A stretch of 39,785 bases of DNA, from assembly GCA_017610305.1 (NCBI GenBank), contig JAFCCJ010000004.1:1-39785 (forward strand), in the 5' to 3' direction. Positions within the stretch are counted from its first letter, which is position 1. Each line of letters begins with the position of its first letter. Positions 32,717 to 39,300 of the stretch are shown one piece after another. The notes beneath the pieces were generated by a model. It was not told the origin of the DNA and ran no database searches. It saw only the letters and a list, made by a program, of their open reading frames with translations. The stretch comes from Candidatus Iainarchaeum sp. Lineage in GTDB: Archaea > Iainarchaeota > Iainarchaeia > Iainarchaeales > JAFCCJ01. Position numbers and translations under genes: made by a program.

Positions 32717-32809
32717 ATGACATACATCAGCCTGCATAATAGGCCGTCGCTTGTGGTGATGTTAGTGGATGCTCTTTCTTCTATCCCATATTTTTTCTTT
32801 TATTGGTAA
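32717..32809 (+). CDS. Aromatic-rich leader peptide of the aromatic operon (candidate attenuator ORF)
   Basis: A 30-codon ORF from ATG 32717 to TAA 32807 ends SSIPYFFFYW: six consecutive aromatic codons (Tyr, Phe, Phe, Phe, Tyr, Trp) directly before the stop. The genes behind it make the aromatic precursor DAHP and phenylalanine. The start falls where a leaderless transcript from the TATA box at 32685 should begin, which is the arrangement of many genes in this window. A hairpin follows three bases after the stop codon. The resemblance is to bacterial pheL/trpL leaders. The control codons also form a T-rich tract (TATTTTTTCTTTTATTGG), itself a possible archaeal termination signal. Translation is inferred, not shown. 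Confidence 0.72.
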   Translation: MTYISLHNRPSLVVMLVDALSSIPYFFFYW

Positions 32810-32812
32810 TTT

Positions 32813-32839
32813 AGGCAGTACCATTTATGGCGACTGTCT
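32813..32839 (+). promoter_or_regulatory. Inverted repeat (RNA hairpin) after the aromatic leader ORF
   Basis: AGGCAGT (32813-32819) pairs with ACTGTCT (32833-32839) with one G-U pair, and inside it CCAT (32821-32824) pairs with ATGG (32827-32830) around a two-base loop. The stem begins three bases after the leader stop codon, so a terminating ribosome would cover the 5' arm. CTCAAAAAAG follows rather than a T-tract. Confidence 0.5.
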
Positions 32840-32889
32840 TCTCAAAAAAGATTAGATAAGGGAATAGAGGAAGAAAAGGAGGGGAAATT

Positions 32890-33540
32890 ATGAAAATTTT
32901 TATTGATACCGCAAATGTTGAGGAAATTAAGGAGGCCGCTTCCTGGGGAATAGTGGATGGTGTAACCACGAACCCTACTCTCATTTCAAGGGAAGGAAGG
33001 GACTTCAAGGAAGTTGTTAAGGAAATTTGCTCCATTGTTGATGGCCCAATCAGCGCAGAGGCTGTTAGTGAGGATGCTGCAGGAATGGTTAAAGAGGCTG
33101 AAGAACTCAGCAAAATCCACAAAAATATTGTTGTGAAGATTCCGATGACTGCTGAGGGGTTAAAGGCAACAAAAGAGTGCACTGGGAAGGGAATTAAGAC
33201 CAATGTAACACTTATTTTCTCCGCAAACCAGGCATTGCTTGCCGCAAAAGCAGGCGCAACTTATGTAAGCCCTTTTGTGGGGAGATTGGATGATATCGGG
33301 GAAAGCGGAATGCAGCTGGTTGAGGATATTGTTGAAATCTTTAAGAATTATGGTGTTCTGAAAACAGAGATTATTGTCGCAAGCATAAGGCACCCGATGC
33401 ATGTAATTGATGCAGGAATAATCGGCGCCCATATTTCAACAGTTCCATTTGGTGTTTTGGGGAAGATGATTAAGCACCCGCTAACTGATAAGGGAATAAA
33501 TGCATTTTTGGAGGACTGGAAAAAAGTTCCTAAAAAGTGA
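32890..33540 (+). CDS. Transaldolase / fructose-6-phosphate aldolase family enzyme
   Basis: The 216-residue protein belongs to the short transaldolase (TalC/Fsa) group. It has the N-terminal [31 protein letters not shown], the Schiff-base lysine in NIVVKIPMT (Lys83) and [13 protein letters not shown], then [12 protein letters not shown]. Transaldolase moves a dihydroxyacetone unit between sugar phosphates. Next to transketolase and DAHP synthase, its role is probably to supply erythrose 4-phosphate for aromatic synthesis; fructose-6-phosphate aldolase activity is the alternative. GGAGGGG lies before the ATG, so this first structural gene is translated from the leader-containing mRNA. Confidence 0.9.
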   Translation: MKIFIDTANVEEIKEAASWGIVDGVTTNPTLISREGRDFKEVVKEICSIVDGPISAEAVSEDAAGMVKEAEELSKIHKNIVVKIPMTAEGLKATKECTGKGIKTNVTLIFSANQALLAAKAGATYVSPFVGRLDDIGESGMQLVEDIVEIFKNYGVLKTEIIVASIRHPMHVIDAGIIGAHISTVPFGVLGKMIKHPLTDKGINAFLEDWKKVPKK

Positions 33541-33546
33541 TTTTGA

Positions 33547-34614
33547 ATGAGTCTGGCAGAAAAAAGAAAGGAAATCGATAAGGTCGATTTGAAGATTCTG
33601 GAATTGCTGAAGGCGAGGGTAAATCTTGCAAAGGATATTGGCAAGGTCAAGGCAAAGGGCAAGGGAGATATTTTCGTCCCTTCTCGGGAAAAGGAAATTA
33701 TCAACAATCTGCTGAAGAAAAACAAGGGCTCTGTCCCTGAGGAATGCATCAGCGGAGTTTATGGGGAAATATTCAGCGCATGCAGGAATATTGAAAGCCC
33801 GCTGAAAATCGCATATCTCGGACCTAAAGCAACATTTACACACATAGCTGCAATAAAGCAGTTTGGCTCATCCCCGGAATTCATTGCAAAGGATTCAATA
33901 AGTGAAGTGTTCTCAGATGTTGAAAAGAAAGTGGTGAGCTATGGGGTTGTGCCTATTGAGAATTCCCAGGAAGGAACCGTCACCCACACCCTGGACATGT
34001 TCCTGAAATATGATATTGACATTGTTTCAGAAAGAATGCTGGAGGTTAAGCACCATCTCCTTTCAAATCATGGGGTGAAGGAAATAAAGAAGATTTACAC
34101 CCACCCGCATGCAATGGCGCAGTGCAGGAACTGGATTGCAAAAAACCTGCCAAAGGCAGAGCTTATTGAGGTTTCCTCAACAACAAAGGGGGCGGAATCC
34201 GCATCCCTTTACCACAGCTCGGCCGCAATAGCCTCTGAACTGGCTGCAAAGGAATATGCTCTCGGCATAATTGCAAGAAACATAGAGGACAGCGGAAAAA
34301 ACCATACCCGTTTCCTTATTATCGGGGAATCAAAGCCAAAAAATACCGGAAAAGACAAAACATCCATGGTTTTTTCTGTGAAGCATGAGTCAGGCGCACT
34401 TTTCAGTGCCCTTAAATCATTTCAGGATTATGGTGTCAATATGACAAAGATTGAGAGCAGGCCCACCAAATTAAAAAACTGGAATTATGTTTTCTTTGTT
34501 GATGTGCAGGGATATATTGACGATGAAAAAATCAAGAAAGCCCTCAAGGATATGGAAAAATCAACAGGGTTTATAAAAATCCTGGGCAGTTACCCGGAAG
34601 AAAATAACAAGTGA
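33547..34614 (+). CDS. pheA: Chorismate mutase / prephenate dehydratase (P-protein)
   Basis: A fusion of three units in 355 residues. Residues 1-85 are an AroQ-type chorismate mutase (KRKEIDKVDLKILELLKARV, then VPSREKEII). Residues 88-265 are prephenate dehydratase, with IAYLGPKATFTHIAA, YGVVPIENSQEGTV, VSSTTKGAESASLY and the catalytic NHTRFLIIG. Residues 275-350 are an ACT domain with the phenylalanine-binding ESRPT motif after FQDYGVNMTKI. It turns chorismate into phenylpyruvate, and the ACT domain predicts feedback inhibition by phenylalanine. Such fusion is common in bacteria; in archaea the domains are often separate. Confidence 0.95.
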   Translation: MSLAEKRKEIDKVDLKILELLKARVNLAKDIGKVKAKGKGDIFVPSREKEIINNLLKKNKGSVPEECISGVYGEIFSACRNIESPLKIAYLGPKATFTHIAAIKQFGSSPEFIAKDSISEVFSDVEKKVVSYGVVPIENSQEGTVTHTLDMFLKYDIDIVSERMLEVKHHLLSNHGVKEIKKIYTHPHAMAQCRNWIAKNLPKAELIEVSSTTKGAESASLYHSSAAIASELAAKEYALGIIARNIEDSGKNHTRFLIIGESKPKNTGKDKTSMVFSVKHESGALFSALKSFQDYGVNMTKIESRPTKLKNWNYVFFVDVQGYIDDEKIKKALKDMEKSTGFIKILGSYPEENNK

Positions 34615-34618
34615 TATT

Positions 34619-35437
34619 ATGAAACTGGATTCACACAAGGATTTGGAGCAGAAGGCAAGAGAGATCAGGAGAGAAATCATTAAAATGCTCTCAATTTCGG
34701 GGAGCGGCCATCCCGGGGGAAGCCTTAGCGCAACTGACCTAATGGTTGCATTGTTCTACCATGAGATGAATTACAATCCCAATGAACCACTATGGCCTGA
34801 CAGGGACAGGTTTGTGTTAAGCAAAGGCCATTGCTGCCCTGCACTTTATGCGATACTTGCAGATTTAGGTTATTTCCCAAAAGAAAAGCTGAAAACTTTA
34901 AGAAAATTGAATTCGCCATTGCAGGGGCATCCATCTTACACACATATTCCCGCGGTTGAGGCAAGCACCGGCCCATTAGGGCAGGGATTGAGTGTGGGAA
35001 ATGGAATTGCGCTTGCAGGAAAACTGGACAAGAAAGATTATCATGTTTATGTTATGCTCGGCGACGGGGAGATGCAGGAAGGAAATGTCTGGGAAGCAAT
35101 GATGACCTCGAGCCATTACAAGACTGATAATTTAACCGCAATAGTGGATTACAATAATTTGCAGATTGACGGAAAGGTTAGTGAGGTTAAGGAAGTTATG
35201 CCCCTGAAGGACAAATTCAAGTCATTTGGCTGGGAAGTGTTTGAGGTTAATGGCCATAAAATGAAGGATATTGTCAAGGTTTTGGGAAAAGCCAGGAAGA
35301 AGAAGGGAAAACCTAGTGTGATTATTGCAAAAACCATTAAGGGCAAGGGGGTTTCTTTTATGGAGAATATTGTTGATTTCCATGGAGTGACACCAAATGA
35401 AGAGGAAACTGCAAAGGCACTAAAGGAGCTGGAATGA
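34619..35437 (+). CDS. Transketolase, N-terminal subunit
   Basis: Archaeal and some bacterial transketolases are split into two proteins. This 272-residue half holds the ThDP pyrophosphate-binding domain: GSGHPGGSLSATDLMVALFY, KGHCCPALYAIL, EASTGPLGQGLSVGNGIALAG and the GDG motif LGDGEMQEGNVWEA ending IVDYNNLQIDG. It interconverts sugar phosphates by two-carbon transfer, giving erythrose 4-phosphate for DAHP synthase. The next gene encodes the other half and overlaps it by four bases. Confidence 0.94.
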   Translation: MKLDSHKDLEQKAREIRREIIKMLSISGSGHPGGSLSATDLMVALFYHEMNYNPNEPLWPDRDRFVLSKGHCCPALYAILADLGYFPKEKLKTLRKLNSPLQGHPSYTHIPAVEASTGPLGQGLSVGNGIALAGKLDKKDYHVYVMLGDGEMQEGNVWEAMMTSSHYKTDNLTAIVDYNNLQIDGKVSEVKEVMPLKDKFKSFGWEVFEVNGHKMKDIVKVLGKARKKKGKPSVIIAKTIKGKGVSFMENIVDFHGVTPNEEETAKALKELE

Positions 35438-36375
35438 TGGACGCAAAGGCGACAAGGGAAGGATATGGAGATGGCCTTGCAGAGCTGGGCGAATCCAGGC
35501 CTGAAGTTGTGGCACTTGATGCGGATTTGGCAAAATCAACCAAATCAATTAATTTTAAGGAAAAATTCCCTGAAAGGTTTTTCGAGATGGGAATCAGCGA
35601 GCAGGATATGGTGGCGACTGCTGCAGGATTTGCCTTAAGCGGAAAAATTGCATATGCATCAAGCTTTGCCTGCTTCATTACAGGGCGAGCTTATGATCAA
35701 GTAAGGACCTCAGTATGTTACTCAAATGTTAATGTGAAACTTGTCGGGAGCCATGCAGGATTAATGACTGGGGAAGACGGAGCAACCCACCAGGCTTTGG
35801 AGGATATTTCATTGATGAGGTCACTTCCTAATATGAAGGTAATTGTCCCGGGAGATTATTTCGAGGCAAAGATTGCGACAAAAAAGGCAGCCGAAATTCC
35901 AGGGCCGGTTTATCTTCGAATGGCAAGGGCAAAAACCCCTATTTATTTCAATGATGATTACAATTTCACCTTAGGAAAGGGGGTTGTGATGGAATCAGGC
36001 TCAGATGTGGCCATAATTGCCTGTGGTGCGCCATTGCAGTATGCCATTGAGGCCGCTGAAAGGCTTAAAAAGGATAAAATTGACGCAGCAGTGGTCAACA
36101 TGCCATCTATTAAACCTTTAGACGCAAAACTTGTTTCTAAGATGGCCACTCAGGCAGGCGCGATAGTAACTGTTGAGGACCATTCAATCTATGGCGGGTT
36201 AGGAAGCGCTGTTTCAGAGGTAATGGCTGAGGAAGGCCTTGCACCTGTTGAAAGGGTTGGAACAAAGGATGTGTTTGGGGAAAGCGGAAAAGGGCCAGAG
36301 CTTTACAAAAAATATGGCCTGGATTCTGATGGAATAATTAATGCAGTTAAAATTGTAATGGGAAAACGGAAGTGA
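35434..36375 (+). CDS. Transketolase, C-terminal subunit
   Basis: The 313-residue second half carries the pyrimidine-binding and C-terminal domains: VVALDADLAKSTKS, the catalytic Glu in FFEMGISEQDMVATAAGFAL, GSHAGLMTGEDGATHQALEDI and PGPVYLRMARAKTP. The C-terminal domain ends in TVEDHSIYGGLGSAV. Two ATG codons (35434 and 35437) overlap the end of the first subunit. Pairing of the two subunits makes one active enzyme. DXS (1-deoxyxylulose synthase) is a related alternative, but split form and operon context favour transketolase. Confidence 0.94.
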   Translation: MMDAKATREGYGDGLAELGESRPEVVALDADLAKSTKSINFKEKFPERFFEMGISEQDMVATAAGFALSGKIAYASSFACFITGRAYDQVRTSVCYSNVNVKLVGSHAGLMTGEDGATHQALEDISLMRSLPNMKVIVPGDYFEAKIATKKAAEIPGPVYLRMARAKTPIYFNDDYNFTLGKGVVMESGSDVAIIACGAPLQYAIEAAERLKKDKIDAAVVNMPSIKPLDAKLVSKMATQAGAIVTVEDHSIYGGLGSAVSEVMAEEGLAPVERVGTKDVFGESGKGPELYKKYGLDSDGIINAVKIVMGKRK

Positions 36376-36379
36376 TAGA

Positions 36380-37393
36380 ATGATAATAGTGATGGGGAAA
36401 GAAGCTGATGCAAACAACGTTAAAGCAGTTATTGAGAAAATAAAATCCGCAGGGTTAAAGGCATTTATTTCAGAAGGTGAATTTGTCACAATTATCGGGG
36501 TTGTGGGAGATGTCACAAAACTAAAGAAGGGCGAATTTGAAAGAATGGACGGCGTTGACAGAATAGTTGCCGTAATGAAACCCTATAAACAGGCATCAAG
36601 GGATTTCCACCCGAAAAATTCTGTTATTGAAGTAGATGGCGTAAAAATTGGCGGGGAAAAGATTACAATTGCCGCAGGGCCTTGTGCAATTGAGTCAGAA
36701 GAGTTTCTCTTTTCTATTGCAGAATCTGTTAAAAAATCAGGGGCGGAAATTTTCAGGGCTTCGGCTTATAAACCAAGGAGCTCACCCTATGATTTTCAGG
36801 GCATGGGTGAGAAGGGCCTGAAAATGCTGAAGAAAGTTAAGGAAGAGACAGGTTTAGTTGTGGAAACAGAGGTAATGGACACGAGAAATGTTGAACTGGT
36901 CGCAAAATATGTTGATATTTTAAGGGTTGGCGCAAGGAATATGCAGAACTTCGACCTGCTTAAGGAAGTGGGAAAGGTGAGCAAGCCAGTTATTCTTAAA
37001 AATGGAATTTCCGCAACGATTAGTGAATTTCTAATGGCGGCAGAATATATTATGAGTGAGGGAAATCACGAGGTAATCCTTTGTTATAGGGGGATAAGAA
37101 CACATGAGCCTGCTGTAAGAAACAGCATGGACATACTTGCAATTCCTCTCCTCAAAGCTAACACACATCTGCCGGTTATAGTTGACCCAAGCCATGCTGC
37201 CGGGAATTTCAGGTTTATTGAGGCAACTAGCAGGGCCGCAATTGCCGCAGGTGCTGATGGCTTGTTGGTTGAGGTGCACTGCAATCCTGAGAAAGCTATG
37301 TGCGATGGCAAACAAAGCCTTACAACACAAAAATTCGACTCCCTGATGAAAAACTTGAAAGCTGTGGCTGCAGCTGTTGATAGAAAAATGTGA
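36380..37393 (+). CDS. aroF: 3-deoxy-7-phosphoheptulonate (DAHP) synthase
   Basis: This enzyme joins phosphoenolpyruvate and erythrose 4-phosphate, the first step of the shikimate pathway. The 337 residues comprise a ferredoxin-like N-terminal domain (about residues 1-70), the feedback domain of AroF-type class I beta enzymes, and a TIM barrel. The barrel has the metal Cys in AAGPCAIESEEF, KPRSSPYDFQGMGEKGL, CYRGIRTHEPA and the metal His in PVIVDPSHAAGNFRFI. It is fed by the transketolase and transaldolase encoded in the same operon. No other shikimate-pathway step except pheA is in the window. Confidence 0.95.
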   Translation: MIIVMGKEADANNVKAVIEKIKSAGLKAFISEGEFVTIIGVVGDVTKLKKGEFERMDGVDRIVAVMKPYKQASRDFHPKNSVIEVDGVKIGGEKITIAAGPCAIESEEFLFSIAESVKKSGAEIFRASAYKPRSSPYDFQGMGEKGLKMLKKVKEETGLVVETEVMDTRNVELVAKYVDILRVGARNMQNFDLLKEVGKVSKPVILKNGISATISEFLMAAEYIMSEGNHEVILCYRGIRTHEPAVRNSMDILAIPLLKANTHLPVIVDPSHAAGNFRFIEATSRAAIAAGADGLLVEVHCNPEKAMCDGKQSLTTQKFDSLMKNLKAVAAAVDRKM

Positions 37394-37398
37394 GCCAG

Positions 37399-38019
37399 AT
37401 GAAAATCTTCCTTGTGCGCCATGGCGAAACTGAAATGAATATGGAAAGGCGCCTTTTGGGAAAGATTGATTCCCCTTTAGTTTCCGAGGGAATAGCGCAT
37501 GCTGAAAAGTTAGGGAATTATCTCAAGGATAAGGGGATGGAGATTGCCTTTTCCAGCACTCTGGGAAGGGTTGTGAAAACCACTGAAATAATCTCCGAGA
37601 AAACCGGCCTGGTTTTTGAAAGACGGCATGAGCTTGATGAAATTTCATATGGGCTTCTCGAGGGCCTTACAAGAGCTGAGGCGGATGAAAAATTCCCGGG
37701 AATCTGGGAAACTCGACTTAAGGACAGGTTTAATTTCGAATTGGAGGGTGCGGAAGATTATTCTGATGTGGCGAAAAGGATGGTGCCATTTGTTGATGAA
37801 TTAAAGGAAAAATATCCTGACAAAACAATACTTATTGCAGGGCATTTCAATACTCACAGGGTTTTGCTTGGGATTCTTTTAGGCCTGAGCCATGAGGAAA
37901 TTGTGGCAATTGATGTCCCGCACCAAATAGTTCATGAAATTGAAATAAACGGCGAAACAAAAGTAAAGCATCATTCCATAGACACAGGAAAAGAGAGCGA
38001 AGGTTTGTTGCATTCTTAA
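37399..38019 (+). CDS. Histidine phosphatase (phosphoglycerate mutase family)
   Basis: The 206-residue protein starts IFLVRHGETEMNMERRLLGK, the RHGE catalytic motif (His8 phosphorylated), and has the second His in ILIAGHFNTHRVLL. The Glu in ELDEISYGLLEGLT completes the active site. A GTG at 37390 overlaps the DAHP synthase stop codon, but the ATG at 37399 gives the normal family N-terminus and is preferred. Family members include phosphoglycerate mutase, fructose-2,6-bisphosphatase and alpha-ribazole phosphatase; substrate cannot be told. As the last gene of the aromatic operon it may act on a sugar phosphate. Confidence 0.85.
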   Translation: MKIFLVRHGETEMNMERRLLGKIDSPLVSEGIAHAEKLGNYLKDKGMEIAFSSTLGRVVKTTEIISEKTGLVFERRHELDEISYGLLEGLTRAEADEKFPGIWETRLKDRFNFELEGAEDYSDVAKRMVPFVDELKEKYPDKTILIAGHFNTHRVLLGILLGLSHEEIVAIDVPHQIVHEIEINGETKVKHHSIDTGKESEGLLHS

Positions 38020-38042
38020 CACTTAAGCGATACCCATTTCTA

Positions 38043-38972
38043 TTATCTAGACTCTGAAGGAAAGCGGGGTGCTTTGGTTCTCCTGCCTTCAGGTCTTGCG
38101 AATATATATTGCCTAGAATAATTATGATAGGTATTCATAAGGTTCTCAGCCCTCTTCTTTTCTAACCCTAACTCCTTCGCTATTTGGCCAATATTTTTCT
38201 TTTCTCCCAAGCGTTTCAGTATTCGCTGCAAAATTCTGCTATCCCCATCAGTAATCCCCAAATCTTGCTTCATCCTATCCTTAGCGTATTCTCTACGGGC
38301 ATAACGTGCCCTCATCGAAACATAAGTGCTGAAGACTAGTTTCTTCTTTCCTTCTTCAGGAACGTGCTGTAACCAGCTTTTAATCCACAAAGGGAGTCTC
38401 TCTGCTGCGTACTGCTTAAATTCTTCTATGTACTCCTTTTTATTTTCCCAAGGAATGAGCGGGTCTGTAGTAGCCGCAATTATTTCTAAAGTTCTGAGTC
38501 CCTCGGGCAGGTATTTAGCCTCTTTTTTTGTAAGAGCCCTAGATTTTCTCTTCATTGGCGGCATTTTTGCTTTTGGCAACTCCTCTCCCTTAGATCTGAA
38601 CTCTTTCCTGACTACTTGTCTGACATGGTTTATTCTAGCTAGACTAACCCTAATTCTTTTGTTTCTTAGAATCTTATCGAGAGATACCCCGCCTAATTCA
38701 GGGTTTTCAAGAACTATTTTTCTAATTTTTAAATTTACGAGATCTTTTTGTAACTTCACTACAGGAAGCTCCGCTCCGGCATTACGTAATCTTTGTCTAC
38801 TATGGCGGACTGAATGAAGAGTAGTATCAATATCTTTTCTTGCTAGCAATTCAACTATCTGTGCAGCAGTCTTGTCAGGATTTATTTGTATTGCGGCCAT
38901 AACCTGCCCGGTTTTGCTTACTTTCTTAATGCCTAATGTTTTCTCAATATTTATTCTTCTATATTTCAGCAT
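38043..38972 (-). CDS. Large basic protein with helix-turn-helix units, function unknown
   Basis: The 309-residue protein is strongly basic. Two N-terminal segments look like repeats of one another: AAQIVELLARKDIDTTLHSV continuing RHSRQRLRNAGAELP, and GVSLDKILRNKRIRVSLARI continuing NHVRQVVRKEFRSKGEELP. A C-terminal helix-turn-helix pattern occurs at LQRILKRLGEKKNIGQIAKE through ELGLEKKRAENLM. These suggest nucleic-acid binding, perhaps a transcription regulator. A reverse-strand CATAAATAG lies about 28 bases before the ATG, so it is leaderless. Its position between the aromatic operon and trpE makes it a candidate regulator of either, but nothing shows that. Confidence 0.6.
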   Translation of the reverse strand: MLKYRRINIEKTLGIKKVSKTGQVMAAIQINPDKTAAQIVELLARKDIDTTLHSVRHSRQRLRNAGAELPVVKLQKDLVNLKIRKIVLENPELGGVSLDKILRNKRIRVSLARINHVRQVVRKEFRSKGEELPKAKMPPMKRKSRALTKKEAKYLPEGLRTLEIIAATTDPLIPWENKKEYIEEFKQYAAERLPLWIKSWLQHVPEEGKKKLVFSTYVSMRARYARREYAKDRMKQDLGITDGDSRILQRILKRLGEKKNIGQIAKELGLEKKRAENLMNTYHNYSRQYIFARPEGRRTKAPRFPSESR

Positions 38973-39057
38973 AATGAACTAGAAGCATTAACCCTATTTA
39001 TGAGTTTGGATTGCTTTTCAGAACTAGCATTACTAATTCTGGTTCTCAAACATAAGG

Positions 39058-39066
39058 TTTATATAC
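39058..39066 (+). promoter_or_regulatory. TATA box upstream of tRNA-Trp and trpE
   Basis: TTTATATAC predicts transcription near 39087, about 130 bases before the tRNA. A weaker TTTATCA at 39161-39167 could start a transcript 27 bases before the tRNA. The 244-base gap 38973-39216 otherwise holds only the small leader ORF and a 5-bp hairpin. Confidence 0.5.
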
Positions 39067-39095
39067 AAAATGCGCCAATAATATTTTGTGATAAC

Positions 39096-39143
39096 ATGAT
39101 TAGAAGGGATTCACTTTGGCTACTCTCATTCTGTTTTGAATAG
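39096..39143 (+). CDS. Possible leader peptide upstream of tRNA-Trp and trpE
   Basis: A 15-codon ORF, MIRRDSLWLLSFCFE, starts with ATG 39096 three bases after GTGAT, the same GTGAT-AA-x-ATG layout as trpE at 39293-39301. It contains one Trp codon (39117-39119) and two Phe codons. It lies a few bases after the predicted transcription start. With a single Trp codon the match to the downstream gene may be chance. It is listed because two clearer leader ORFs exist in the same window. Confidence 0.3.
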   Translation: MIRRDSLWLLSFCFE

Positions 39144-39185
39144 TCTTCGACATAGCTACTTTTATCAATTTTCATCCGGATTTGA

Positions 39186-39202
39186 ATGGCACTGGCAGCC
39201 AT
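39186..39202 (+). promoter_or_regulatory. Short inverted repeat before tRNA-Trp
   Basis: ATGGC (39186-39190) and GCCAT (39198-39202) pair perfectly around a seven-base loop, ACTGGCA. It lies 43 bases after the putative leader ORF and 14 bases before the tRNA. It could be part of leader folding or tRNA 5' processing; five pairs is weak evidence. Confidence 0.3.
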
Positions 39203-39216
39203 CAGCATAAATTATG

Positions 39217-39289
39217 GGGGTCATAGCATAACCTGGCAGTGCAGCTGGCTCCAGACCAGCTGATCAGGGTTCGAATCCCTGTGACCCCA
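39217..39289 (+). tRNA. tRNA-Trp (anticodon CCA)
   Basis: The 73-base sequence folds as a cloverleaf. Acceptor arms are GGGGTCA and TGACCCC with discriminator A at 39289. The D stem is GCAT/GTGC with loop AACCTGGCA. The anticodon stem is GCTGG/CCAGC with loop CTCCAGA, anticodon CCA at 39251-39253. The variable loop is TGAT and the T arm is CAGGG-TTCGAAT-CCCTG. All stems pair, with one T-G pair in the D stem. The 3' CCA is not encoded and there is no intron, although many archaeal tRNA-Trp genes carry one. A trpE-like gene begins 11 bases downstream. Confidence 0.95.
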
Positions 39290-39300
39290 TTTGTGATAAA

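Noticed and set aside
39186-39263. 25-codon ORF with two Trp codons running through tRNA-Trp, considered as a trp leader peptide
   Set aside because: Both Trp codons fall on conserved D-loop and anticodon-stem bases of the tRNA, so their presence is explained by tRNA structure.
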